From Alphaproteobacteria bacterium (GTDB lineage Bacteria > Pseudomonadota > Alphaproteobacteria > Reyranellales > Reyranellaceae): a stretch of DNA of 64,000 nt. Made by a program: the position numbers and the translations under genes. A model generated the notes under the pieces. The model did no database searches and had not been told where the DNA came from. It was given only the letters and a program-made list of their open reading frames with translations. Below are positions 17,145-25,245 of the stretch, one piece after another (the stretch's first letter is position 1; each line of letters starts with the position of its first letter). The stretch spans positions 1-64,000 of the forward strand of contig JAFKFL010000029.1 of the NCBI GenBank assembly GCA_017308235.1, given 5' to 3'.

Positions 17145-18353
17145 ATGGCTCAATCAGGTCGTCCGCCGCTCAGCGGAATACGCGTTGTCGATTTTTCGCG
17201 TGTCATCGCAGGTCCTTTGTGCACCCAGATCCTCGCGGACATGGGCGCCGAGATCATCAAGATCGAAAATCCCGATGGCGGCGACGATACGCGCAAGGGC
17301 GCGGGGCCCCGCGTCGGCGGCGAGAAGGGCGAAAGCCATTTCTTCATGACCTACAATCGGGGCAAGAAGAGCGTCGCCCTCGATTTCACCAAGCCCGACG
17401 GCCAGGCGGTCATGCACAAGCTGCTCGCGAGTGCCGACGTGCTGGTCGAAAACTTCCGCCCGGGCGTGCTCAAGAAGTACGGCCTCGATTATGAGAGCAT
17501 CCGCGAGAAGTATCCGCGGTTGATCTATCTTTCGATCTCGGCCTACGGCCAGACCGGCCCGCTGTCCGATCGGCCAGGCTACGACCCTGTGCTGCAAGCC
17601 GAATCGGGCATGATGAGCGTCAACGGCGAGGCCGATGGCGAGGGGCTGCGTCACGCCATCGCCGTCGTCGACACCATGACCGGGATCCATTCGGTCGCAG
17701 CCATCAATGCGGCCCTGTTCGCCCGCACCGGCACCGGCAAGGGCCAGCGTATCGATCTCGCGCTCTACGACACCGCACTCGCGTGTCTCGGCAATCTCGG
17801 CGCCTACTACCTGATCGGCGGCGAGCAGCCCAAGCGCGCCGGCAACGGTCACTTCGCCTCAGTGCCCAACAGCTCGTTCGAGACCAAGAACGGCAAGATC
17901 TACATGGCGGTTGCCAACCAGAAGCTGTTCGTCGACGCCTGTGCGGCGCTGGGTCATCCCGAATGGGCGACGGATCCGCGCTTCTCGACCATCGCGCAGC
18001 GCATCGCCAACAAGCCGGTGCTGACCAAGCTGATGGAAGACATACTGAAGACCGACACCAAGGAGAACTGGGCGCAGAAGCTGCGCCATCTGCCGGCGGG
18101 TCCGATCCGATCCATGAAGGAGGCGCTGGACGAGCCCGAGGTCAAGCGCCGCGGCATGCTCAAGACCTACAAGCACCGCCGTGTCGGTGAGGTGCCGATC
18201 ATGGCCTCGAACTACCACTTCTCCGACACGCCGGTCGACGACACGCATCCGCCGCCGTCGCTGGGCGAGCACACCGACTCGGTGCTTCGCGAGGTCGCCG
18301 GCATGAAGGAGACTGAGGTGGCGGCGCTCAAGGAGAAGAAGGTCATCGGCTGA
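17145..18353 (+). CDS. Class III (CaiB/BaiF) CoA-transferase
   Basis: 402 residues, the normal family length. Starts PPLSGIRVVDFSRVIAGPLCTQILADMGAEIIKIE, the classical family N terminus, with NRGKKSVALDF, YLSISAYGQTGP and the likely catalytic Asp at about 209 in IDLALYDTAL. It moves CoA between acyl-CoA and free carboxylic acids via an aspartyl-CoA thioester. The divergent Bug-type binding protein suggests a shared carboxylate substrate, but this is inference; no acyl-CoA dehydrogenase or hydratase lies beside it. Confidence 0.9.
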   Translation: MAQSGRPPLSGIRVVDFSRVIAGPLCTQILADMGAEIIKIENPDGGDDTRKGAGPRVGGEKGESHFFMTYNRGKKSVALDFTKPDGQAVMHKLLASADVLVENFRPGVLKKYGLDYESIREKYPRLIYLSISAYGQTGPLSDRPGYDPVLQAESGMMSVNGEADGEGLRHAIAVVDTMTGIHSVAAINAALFARTGTGKGQRIDLALYDTALACLGNLGAYYLIGGEQPKRAGNGHFASVPNSSFETKNGKIYMAVANQKLFVDACAALGHPEWATDPRFSTIAQRIANKPVLTKLMEDILKTDTKENWAQKLRHLPAGPIRSMKEALDEPEVKRRGMLKTYKHRRVGEVPIMASNYHFSDTPVDDTHPPPSLGEHTDSVLREVAGMKETEVAALKEKKVIG

Positions 18354-18389
18354 CGAATTGTCAGTCCTGGACATTTCGGCCGGAAGGCG

Positions 18390-18462
18390 GTGTCATCCCG
18401 ATCGTAGCGAGGGATCCTTGGCGATGCTGATTAAAGATCCCTCGCTGCGCTCGGGATGACAC
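18390..18462. repeat. Intergenic palindromic element (REP-like)
   Basis: Two 30-base arms (18390-18419 and 18433-18462) are complementary at 27 of 30 positions around a 13-base loop. The arms carry the GTGTCATCCCGA...GCGAGGGATC motif found dispersed in many alphaproteobacterial genomes. It lies between the convergent CoA-transferase and alpha/beta hydrolase genes and could act as a bidirectional terminator or be a mobile repeat of the REP/RPE type. No U-tract follows either arm. Confidence 0.75.
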
Positions 18463-18469
18463 GCATATC

Positions 18470-19186
18470 CTACCGGCTAAGCCACCGCCGCAGGATCGCG
18501 TTGGTTTCTTCGGGCTTCTCCATCGTCACGAGATGCCCGCACCCTTCGACCACGATCAGCTCGCTGCCTTTGACGCCGGCCGCGATTTCCTCTGAAAACG
18601 CCAGCGGTGTTGCCATGTCGTCGCGACCGCAGACGACGACCGTCGGGCATTTGATCCGCGGCAGGTCGGGGCGGCGGTCGACGCGATTCGCCGCCAGTTC
18701 CTCCTGCCGCTTGTAGATCTCCACTCCGGTCTCGAGGCACATGGTCATGACCTCGTCGACCAGCTTCTTGTCAGAGAGGCGGTAGGCCGGCAGGAAGCGC
18801 GCGAGCTGAAGGCCCAGCACCAGCTCGAACCGGCCTTCGTTGGCAAGCCGGATGCGGGCACGTCGGGTCGCCTTTTCGATATCGTTCTGGCCGCGCATGC
18901 CGGTGTCGAGCAGCACGAGCTTGGTCACCCGGTCGGCGGCGACCTGCATGATTTCGACGCTAATCATGCCGCCCAATGACAGGCCGGCGAGTGCGAAAGG
19001 GCCTGGCGGCATGCGATCGAGAACCCAGCGGGCTGTCGACTCCCAGGAGTCGAAGATCGAGAGCGGGGCCGTGCGCCAGTCGGGCACCACGATCTCCGCG
19101 ACATCTGACAGTGCGGCCAATTGCGGTGCAAAGAGGCGCGGCGAGCAAAGCAAGCCCGGCACGAGCAGCAGCGGCGTCTTGGCCAT
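18470..19186 (-). CDS. Alpha/beta hydrolase
   Basis: 238 residues with the alpha/beta hydrolase fold: LLLVPGLLCSPRLF oxyanion region, nucleophile elbow GLSLGG with Ser70, acid near CGRDDMATP, and catalytic His in EGCGHLVTMEKPEE. No signal peptide, so cytoplasmic. Probably an esterase or C-C bond hydrolase; the substrate is not evident. It converges on the CoA-transferase across a palindromic repeat. Confidence 0.85.
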   Translation of the reverse strand: MAKTPLLLVPGLLCSPRLFAPQLAALSDVAEIVVPDWRTAPLSIFDSWESTARWVLDRMPPGPFALAGLSLGGMISVEIMQVAADRVTKLVLLDTGMRGQNDIEKATRRARIRLANEGRFELVLGLQLARFLPAYRLSDKKLVDEVMTMCLETGVEIYKRQEELAANRVDRRPDLPRIKCPTVVVCGRDDMATPLAFSEEIAAGVKGSELIVVEGCGHLVTMEKPEETNAILRRWLSR

Positions 19187-19243
19187 TTGGTTCCTCCGTT
19201 GCCAACGTAGCCCACGGCCGCTGTCTGCGATACCTATGGGTCC

Positions 19244-20392
19244 ATGAATGTCATGCCTTGGAGGTCTGTCGCGCTCAGCGTGCCGTTATCGGGCCGCGAC
19301 CTCCGGCTTGATTTCTTCCGAGGCCTCGCACTCTGGTTCATCTTTCTCGATCACATTCCTCAGAATGCTCTGAGCTGGCTGACGGTTCGTAACTACGGCT
19401 TCAGCGACGCGACCGAGATCTTCGTCTTCATCTCGGGCTATACGGCCGTCATTGCCTACAGCCGCATGATGATGCGCGAGGGCTGGCTCAGGGCCGCATC
19501 GCGCATCTATCGCCGCGTCTGGCAGCTCTATGTCGCCCACATCCTGCTGTTCGTCTTCTTCACGGCGCAGATCGCCTACTTCTCCTTTGCCCGCAATACG
19601 ACCGAGCTGATCGAGGAGATGCAGCTCATGGGCCTCGGCACCAATCCTTACCGCGCCATCGTCGAAGCGGTGCTGCTGAAGTTCCGTCCCGCCAACCTCG
19701 ACGTGCTGCCGCTCTATATCGTGTTGCTCGCCGTCTTCCCCGTCGTCCTGCCGGTCTTGCTACGTTGGCCACTGGCCGTCCTCGCGGCCTCGTTAGGCCT
19801 CTACGCCGCAGCGCTCCATTTCGGCTGGAATCTGCCCGGCTATCCCGAAGACAAGGTCTGGTTTTTCAATCCGATGGCCTGGCAGGCGATCTTCTATACC
19901 GGCGCCGTTCTGGCGGTCTGGGCGCCGAAACTGACGTGGTTCGATCGCTGGCGCTGGCCCCTGGCAGTACTTGCGATCCTGTATCTCCTGCTGGCCGGCC
20001 TCGTCGCGCTGTCCTGGCACGACACCGCCCTGAGCGAGCTCATCCCGGATTGGTTGTCCCGGCAGATATACCCAATCGACAAGACCAACTTGGACATCCT
20101 GCGATTTGTCCATTTTGTGGCTTTGGCGTGGCTGGTCCGGCTGACCGTGCCGCCGGATGCCGCGTTCCTAAAATGGCGATTTTTGACACCAATTCGCAGA
20201 TGCGGGGAGCATTCGCTCCAGATATTCTGCTTGGGGACGTTTCTTTCACTTACGGCCGAGATCGTTGTTGCGTACTTTGACGACTCGATCGGTTCGCAAG
20301 TCGCCGTCAGCGTTGCTGGGATCGCCATTATGTCACTGGTCGCCTATGGGGCGGCATGGTTCAAAGGGAAGCCGGCCCGTAGGGAGCCTTGA
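19244..20392 (+). CDS. OpgC-family membrane acyl-modification protein
   Basis: 382 residues with about ten membrane helices. The N terminus RDLRLDFFRGLALWFIFLDHIPQNALSWLT, then GFSDATEIFVFISGYTAV, is the OpgC signature. OpgC in enterobacteria is an inner-membrane acyltransferase-like protein that transfers succinyl groups to osmoregulated periplasmic glucans. Its stop overlaps the start of the next gene (TGATG), so it is translationally coupled to a secreted SGNH hydrolase. The two probably add to or trim an extracytoplasmic glycan; that partner role is inferred. Confidence 0.82.
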   Translation: MNVMPWRSVALSVPLSGRDLRLDFFRGLALWFIFLDHIPQNALSWLTVRNYGFSDATEIFVFISGYTAVIAYSRMMMREGWLRAASRIYRRVWQLYVAHILLFVFFTAQIAYFSFARNTTELIEEMQLMGLGTNPYRAIVEAVLLKFRPANLDVLPLYIVLLAVFPVVLPVLLRWPLAVLAASLGLYAAALHFGWNLPGYPEDKVWFFNPMAWQAIFYTGAVLAVWAPKLTWFDRWRWPLAVLAILYLLLAGLVALSWHDTALSELIPDWLSRQIYPIDKTNLDILRFVHFVALAWLVRLTVPPDAAFLKWRFLTPIRRCGEHSLQIFCLGTFLSLTAEIVVAYFDDSIGSQVAVSVAGIAIMSLVAYGAAWFKGKPARREP

Positions 20393-21159
20393 TGAAGTTC
20401 GGTACCTTCGTCGCAGCCTTGGTCGTCGCGGTCGTCGCGCCTTCGGTCACCTCTTTCGCTAGTCCCGATTGCCGGGCCAGTCGGGAGTTGCTCGACCTCG
20501 GACATCCGCTGACGGTGGCGCGCGAGGCGGTGGCCAAGGATCACGAGCTGCGCATCGTTGCCATGGGATCTTCGTCGACCCAGGGGTATGGCACGACGTC
20601 GCCGCAGTTTGCCTATCCGGCCCAGCTCAAGCTCCACCTTGAAAAGGCGATGCCGGGCGTTGCCGTGCACGTCATCAACAAGGGCATTGGCGGTCAGGAT
20701 GCCGAGGAGATGACCGAACGGATGAAATCGGATGTCCAGCCCGCGCATGCGCAGCTGGTCATTTGGCAAGTCGGCACCAATTCGGCGATCCGCCACACGC
20801 CGCTCGATCTGTTCTCGCGCAAGCTCAGGGCCGGGATCGACATCGGCAGGTCGCTCGGCGCCGAGTTCATCCTGATGAACCTGCAGTATGTGCCGGCCGT
20901 CGTGGCTCTGCCTGACGAGCAGGACTATGCCCACGTGATGGCCCAGGTAGCGAAAGAGAAGGGGACCGGCCTCTTCAATCGTCTGTCGATCATGAAGGCC
21001 TGGTACAACGATGGCATGCCTTACTCGCAGTTCGTCTACAACGACGGCCTGCACCTGAACGACTTCGGCCAGAAGTGCATCGGCAAGCTTCTGTCGCAGG
21101 CCATCCTGCGGACCGTGAAGCCATCGCAATTGACGGGCGATCCCAAAGCCGGAAACTAG
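20392..21159 (+). CDS. Secreted SGNH/GDSL hydrolase
   Basis: 255 residues. Signal peptide (residues 1-22, ending TSFAS) followed by IVAMGSSSTQGYG (block I, Ser nucleophile in GSSS), GIGGQDAEEM (block II Gly), WQVGTNSA (block III Asn) and NDGLHLND (block V Asp/His). It should be an extracytoplasmic esterase or acetyl-hydrolase. The ATG shares its A with the stop of the OpgC gene, so coupling is near certain. SGNH plus acyltransferase pairs commonly O-acylate or de-acylate polysaccharides. Confidence 0.85.
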   Translation: MKFGTFVAALVVAVVAPSVTSFASPDCRASRELLDLGHPLTVAREAVAKDHELRIVAMGSSSTQGYGTTSPQFAYPAQLKLHLEKAMPGVAVHVINKGIGGQDAEEMTERMKSDVQPAHAQLVIWQVGTNSAIRHTPLDLFSRKLRAGIDIGRSLGAEFILMNLQYVPAVVALPDEQDYAHVMAQVAKEKGTGLFNRLSIMKAWYNDGMPYSQFVYNDGLHLNDFGQKCIGKLLSQAILRTVKPSQLTGDPKAGN

Positions 21160-21185
21160 GCGGCCAAGCTCCCGAAGGAGGCCGC

Positions 21186-21962
21186 ATGAAACGTCGCTTC
21201 GTTGATCTGTCGATCTACCTGGAAAACGACGTCATTTCCGACCCCGCACCGTTCGGACCAAAGATCCAGTATCACAAGCACGAGGATACGGCGGGCCAGA
21301 TCGCGGGCTTCTTTCCCGGTCTCACGAAGGAGGATCTCCCGGACGGCGCCGGCTGGGCGGTCGAGAACGTCAACCTCTCGACCCACAACGGCACCCATCT
21401 CGATGCGCCGTATCACTTCCACCCGACGATGAACAAAGGCGAGCGCGCCATCACCATCGACGAGGTGCCGCTCGAATGGTGCTTCCAGCCCGGCGTCAAG
21501 CTCGACTTCCGCGACAAGGCCGACGGCCATGTGATCACCGCAAAGGAAGTGGAGGACGAGCTGAAGCGCGTCGGCCACGAGCTGAAGCCGCTCGAGATCG
21601 TGGTGGTGAACACGCGAGCGGGCTCGCGCTACGGCAACAACGACTACGTCAATTCGGGCTGCGGCATGGGCTACGACGCCACCATGTTCCTGCTCGAGCA
21701 CGGTATCCGTCTCACCGGCACCGATGCCTGGAGCTGGGACGCGCCCTTCTATTTCACCGCCCAGAAATGGGCGAAAGACCACGATCCTTCGATCATCTGG
21801 GAAGGCCACAAGGCCGGTCGGCACATCGGCTACTGCCATCTCGAGAAGCTGCACAATCTCGAAGCACTGCCGGCCGATGGTTTCATGATCTCCTGTTTCC
21901 CGCACAAGATCCGGGGGGCGTCGGCAGGCTGGACTCGGGCGGTAGCGATCTTCGAGGAATAG
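21186..21962 (+). CDS. Cyclase family protein (kynurenine-formamidase-like)
   Basis: 258 residues. The metal-binding motif of PF04199 cyclases is at residues 67-77 (HNGTHLDAPYHF; H67, H71, D73, H77). AAGGAG sits six bases before the chosen ATG at 21186. Members hydrolyse amide or cyclic bonds with Zn or Mn, such as N-formylkynurenine; the longer TDAWSWDAPF region is typical of the non-kynurenine subgroup. It may be co-transcribed with the SGNH hydrolase 26 bases upstream, without an evident functional link. Confidence 0.87.
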   Translation: MKRRFVDLSIYLENDVISDPAPFGPKIQYHKHEDTAGQIAGFFPGLTKEDLPDGAGWAVENVNLSTHNGTHLDAPYHFHPTMNKGERAITIDEVPLEWCFQPGVKLDFRDKADGHVITAKEVEDELKRVGHELKPLEIVVVNTRAGSRYGNNDYVNSGCGMGYDATMFLLEHGIRLTGTDAWSWDAPFYFTAQKWAKDHDPSIIWEGHKAGRHIGYCHLEKLHNLEALPADGFMISCFPHKIRGASAGWTRAVAIFEE

Positions 21963-21973
21963 GTTCTGCTCGA

Positions 21974-22372
21974 TCAGTTGCAGATCTTGGGATCGCTGGT
22001 GGCCTGCTTGAGATAGGCGATCAGGTCGGCGCGCTCCTGTGCATCCTTCACGCCGGCATAGCCCATCTTGGTGCCGGGTACTGCCTTCAGCGGATTCTCC
22101 AGGAAGTGGTCGAGCGTCTCCTCGTTCCAGGTCACGCCATACTTCTTCATCGCCGTCGAATAGGAATAACCCTTGAGCGTGCCGGCCTGCCGGCCGAACA
22201 GGCCGCAATGGCGCGGCCCGACGCTGTTGTGGTTCAGCGCATGGCAGGCAAGGCAACGGTGGTAGATGTCCTCGCCACGGGCAGGATCGCCGGTGGCCGC
22301 CTGAGCAGCGCGTGGGATCGGGAACCCGACCACGAGAATCGCAAGGAGACAGGTAGCAACAAGACTTCTCAT
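21974..22372 (-). CDS. Class I c-type cytochrome
   Basis: 132 residues. Sec signal peptide to about residue 26, haem site CLACH (C40, C43, H44), distal Met ligand M103 in PGTKMGYAG, and the NSVGPRHCGLFGR loop of mitochondrial/c2-type cytochromes. It is a periplasmic single-haem electron carrier. It ends 12 bases from the convergent cyclase gene and lies just downstream of the ferritin-like gene on the same strand, so the two may be expressed together. Confidence 0.92.
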   Translation of the reverse strand: MRSLVATCLLAILVVGFPIPRAAQAATGDPARGEDIYHRCLACHALNHNSVGPRHCGLFGRQAGTLKGYSYSTAMKKYGVTWNEETLDHFLENPLKAVPGTKMGYAGVKDAQERADLIAYLKQATSDPKICN

Positions 22373-22395
22373 GGTCGGGCGTCCGCTGGCTCAGC

Positions 22396-22983
22396 TCAGG
22401 ACATGAAGGCGTCGGGCACCGGAGGCTGGCCCAGCGCTTGGCGCAGGACGGCCCAATGCATTGCTTCGTCGCCCAAGATCGACGCGGCCGCTTTGGCAAG
22501 CTCGCGATCGGTCAGGATCGGAACGGCGCCGAGATAGGCGCTGACGGCGCCCTTCTCGAGCGATGCGGCGAAGGAGAGGACATCGGCCTCCTTCTTGAGC
22601 TTGTCCTTGGGGAAGGCGTAGTCCTTGAGCGGTGCCACGGGCTTGCCGCCAAGTTTCTGCACCGCTTTCGCCAGCGCATCGGCATGTTGCTTGTGGTGGC
22701 CCTGGAACTGGACCGCGAGCGCGAGCACCGGCTTTTGCAGTAGTCCCGACTCGGCGCCGAGCTGATAGGCGGCGATCGCCTGCTGCTCGGCGCCCAGGGC
22801 CGAGTTCAGGATCGCGACGTCGTTATTGGCCGTCTGGGCGGATGCCGAGCCGATAAGGGCGAGCCTCTCGTTGCCAGCCAGCAGGGCAATGGCGGTGGCT
22901 GACAGGGTGAATTTTCCAAAACCGGTCAGAAAGCTGCGGCGGATTTCCCCATCCGGAGTGGGGCTGAGCCTGGCGATGGTCAT
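22396..22983 (-). CDS. Tat-type exported ferritin-like domain protein
   Basis: 195 residues from an ATG with GAGGAGAA just upstream. N terminus EIRRSFLTGFGKFTLSATAIALLAG looks like a twin-arginine signal. The mature part is a four-helix ferritin-like bundle with acidic/His positions in GAEQQAIAAY, GHHKQHADAL, SLEKGAVSAYL and GDEAMHW, which could hold a diiron site. Exported members of this family are often induced by stress, but function is unproven. It is divergent from the sigma factor gene (166-base gap) and may be one of its targets. Confidence 0.75.
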   Translation of the reverse strand: MTIARLSPTPDGEIRRSFLTGFGKFTLSATAIALLAGNERLALIGSASAQTANNDVAILNSALGAEQQAIAAYQLGAESGLLQKPVLALAVQFQGHHKQHADALAKAVQKLGGKPVAPLKDYAFPKDKLKKEADVLSFAASLEKGAVSAYLGAVPILTDRELAKAAASILGDEAMHWAVLRQALGQPPVPDAFMS

Positions 22984-23149
22984 CGTATTCTCCTCGGTTA
23001 CGGCGCTCGAAAAGGCGCCGTCGGTCGGAGAACCTCGACCTGCGCAAAACGGATGCGGCACGCAGGCAAGTCGGCCATGCTTTTATTTTTAGCGTTGGCT
23101 GCATCCAAAATCGTCCGGCCGGGGTAGTGAGCCTGAAGGAGAAGACTCC

Positions 23150-24097
23150 ATGGGAGAGATCCTCAATCTTCGCCGGATCGTCGGGCAGCCGACCGCACCG
23201 CTGCCATTGGCCTCGCGTATCGCGCCGGCACCTGTATCGCTCGAGCCGCTGGCGTTGCTGCTCACAGAGACCGCCGCCGGCAACGAAAGAGCTTTTGCGC
23301 GCCTCTACGAACTGACCGGCGGGCGCATGCTCGCGATCGCGCGCGGCATCGTCGGTCGCGCCGATGTCGCCGAGGATGTCGTGCAGGACTCCTTCCTTCG
23401 GGTCTGGCGCTGGGCGCACCGCTATGATCCTGACAAGGGGCCGGCCTATGCCTGGCTGGTCAGGATCGTCCGCAACCGCGCCTTGTCGGCAAGGGAGCAG
23501 ATGCATCGCCGCGAAGACGGGCATTGCGAGCTCGACGCCGAAGCACTGGTACAGCCGGGCCGGGATCCGGCCGATCAGGCGATGCGTAGCGAAGAAGCCC
23601 GCCAGGTGAATACCTGCCTCGCCAACCTGCCGCTCAATCATCGCCGCTCGGTTGCACTCGTCTATTTCGAAGGCTTGACCCACCGCGAGCTGGCGGAGCG
23701 GCTCGACGTTCAACTCGGCACCGCCAAGAGCTGGGTACGCCGCGGCCTCGCGCAGATGAGCCGATGCCTGTCGGGCGGCGCCGATGCGGACTGGCGCGAG
23801 CTGATGGCGGCGCAATATGCGGCCGGCAGTCTGCAGGGGGCGTGTCGTCGCGGCTTCGAGCGAAGGCGCGAGCGCGACGCCCGCTATTGCCATGCAGTCG
23901 ATGTCTGGGAGAATCGGCTGGCGTTGCTGACCGAATTCCTGCCCGATTCCGGACCGGCTCCGTCCGATATCTGGAACCGAGTTGCCCAGCAGATCCAGCG
24001 CGAGCGTATTTATCTGTCGCGGCCGCGGTTCTGGCAGGCGACCAGCGCCGTGCTGGCGCTGGCCGTGCTGGCGCTGCTGGTCGTGGTGCTACGCTAG
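23150..24097 (+). CDS. ECF sigma factor fused to a membrane-anchored anti-sigma-like domain
   Basis: 315 residues. Region 2 lies at about 45-115 (ERAFARLYELTGGRMLAIAR, DVVQDSFLRVWRWAHRY) and region 4 at about 150-205 (LPLNHRRSVALVYFEGLTHRELAERL, GTAKSWVRRGL). Residues 215-285 (AAQYAAGSLQGACRRGFERR, DVWENRLALLTEFLP, PSDIWNRVAQQI) look like the cytoplasmic domain of RskA/ChrR-type anti-sigma factors, then one helix at 296-314 ends the protein with no periplasmic sensor. Sigma and anti-sigma are normally separate proteins. Its 3' end overlaps the convergent CMD gene by nine bases. Confidence 0.8.
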   Translation: MGEILNLRRIVGQPTAPLPLASRIAPAPVSLEPLALLLTETAAGNERAFARLYELTGGRMLAIARGIVGRADVAEDVVQDSFLRVWRWAHRYDPDKGPAYAWLVRIVRNRALSAREQMHRREDGHCELDAEALVQPGRDPADQAMRSEEARQVNTCLANLPLNHRRSVALVYFEGLTHRELAERLDVQLGTAKSWVRRGLAQMSRCLSGGADADWRELMAAQYAAGSLQGACRRGFERRRERDARYCHAVDVWENRLALLTEFLPDSGPAPSDIWNRVAQQIQRERIYLSRPRFWQATSAVLALAVLALLVVVLR

Positions 24098-24637
24098 CGG
24101 TTCGGGCTCGCCCGGCGGCAAGGGCATCTCGAACACGTTGAGGGTCATCGAGACCAGCATGTAGTAGCCGCAGACACCCACGAGATCGACGACCCCCTGT
24201 TCGCCGAAGGCGTCGACAGCGCGCTTGTAGTTCGGCGCTGCCACCCGGTTGGTGGCGAGATATTCGGTGACGAAGTCGTAGACGATCCGCTCGACGTCGC
24301 GCGTGAAGGGCGGCGTCTGGTGTGTGCGGACCGCTTCGACGATCGCTGGCGCCAGCCCCGCCTCCTTGGCAAGGCGGGCATGGGCGTAAAATTCGTATTG
24401 CGCCTTGAAGTGCCGGCCGATCAGGCAGATCGCTAGCTCGGAAAGATCGCGCGGCAGGGAATTGCTGAAGCGACAGTATTCGCCCAGCTTCTGTGCCCGG
24501 TCGGCAAGGGCAGGGCTGCGCAACCACGGTTCGAACGGGCCACGCAGGCCGCCGCGGGGTCCGGCCACGATGGCGTCGGCCACCTTCTTCTGTTCCGGCG
24601 TTAGTTTGGCAAGGTCAAGCGGAGCCAGGCGCGGCAT
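24089..24637 (-). CDS. Carboxymuconolactone decarboxylase family protein
   Basis: 182 residues, the longer CMD group. Visible are the core SNSLPRDLSELAICLIGRHFKAQYEFYAHARLAKEAG and the C-terminal half GEQGVVDLVGVCGYYMLVSMTLNVFEMPLPPG. Proteins of this type are often annotated as carboxymuconolactone-decarboxylase-like or peroxidase-related; no CxxC redox pair is seen. It is the last gene of a minus-strand run after the class II aldolase and a secreted protein, spaced 27 bases from the latter. Confidence 0.82.
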   Translation of the reverse strand: MPRLAPLDLAKLTPEQKKVADAIVAGPRGGLRGPFEPWLRSPALADRAQKLGEYCRFSNSLPRDLSELAICLIGRHFKAQYEFYAHARLAKEAGLAPAIVEAVRTHQTPPFTRDVERIVYDFVTEYLATNRVAAPNYKRAVDAFGEQGVVDLVGVCGYYMLVSMTLNVFEMPLPPGEPEPLA

Positions 24638-24664
24638 CGAACAATTTCCTCTGGTTTTTGTCGG

Positions 24665-25243
24665 TCAGAGCGGGCAGCCGGCGTCGCCGACGTGGCTGTG
24701 GTCGGCGTCCTTGAAGATCGCCTCGACCATGGAATCGCCCACGCGCTCGACGGCGGCAGTACCGTCGGTGGCGCACGAGGCGGTTGCGCCCCAGATCACT
24801 TTGCCCGTAGTCGCGTTGTAAAGCTGGAGTGTGATACGCAGCGTCGACTTGGACTTTGGAATGTCGATCAGGTCGCGCCGCAGGACTCGGTTGCTGGGCA
24901 ATTCGGGACGTGGATTGGAGCCGGGCGGCAAATAGCTTGGCTGGCCGCCGATCGTGGCCGAGCCACTGTCGGAACCGCCGCCCAGATCGAGATAACTGAC
25001 GTCCATGCGCATGACGTTGCCGCCGCTGAAACCCACCTCGTTGCCGCGGCGGGCGAGGCGGCCCATCACCTCACCACGCAGGTGTCGTCCCAGTGCCGTG
25101 TCCACGTTGAGTTGTACGGCTGTTTTGGTCTTGGGAATCGGCTGGAAGGCCTTGATTTCGAGCTTGCCCAGCGGTGGCGCTTGGGCCGCCACTGGTCCGG
25201 CGGCCAGGGCGGAGAAAATCAATGCCAAGGAGATCGTGCGCAT
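24665..25243 (-). CDS. Secreted hypothetical protein
   Basis: 192 residues from ATG 25241-25243 (a TTG two codons upstream is also in frame). Signal peptide MRTISLALIFSALAAGPVAAQA, then a mature domain with a Gly/Ser-rich loop (YLDLGGGSDSGSATIGG) and a C-terminal part ITLQLYNATTGKVIWGATASC, where the phrase 'KVIWGA' recalls lipoprotein-like outer-membrane accessory domains. Two Cys (ATASCATDG, DAGCPL) may form a disulfide. Family not recognised. It starts two bases after the class II aldolase stop, so they are co-translated. Confidence 0.62.
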   Translation of the reverse strand: MRTISLALIFSALAAGPVAAQAPPLGKLEIKAFQPIPKTKTAVQLNVDTALGRHLRGEVMGRLARRGNEVGFSGGNVMRMDVSYLDLGGGSDSGSATIGGQPSYLPPGSNPRPELPSNRVLRRDLIDIPKSKSTLRITLQLYNATTGKVIWGATASCATDGTAAVERVGDSMVEAIFKDADHSHVGDAGCPL

Positions 25244-25245
25244 CG

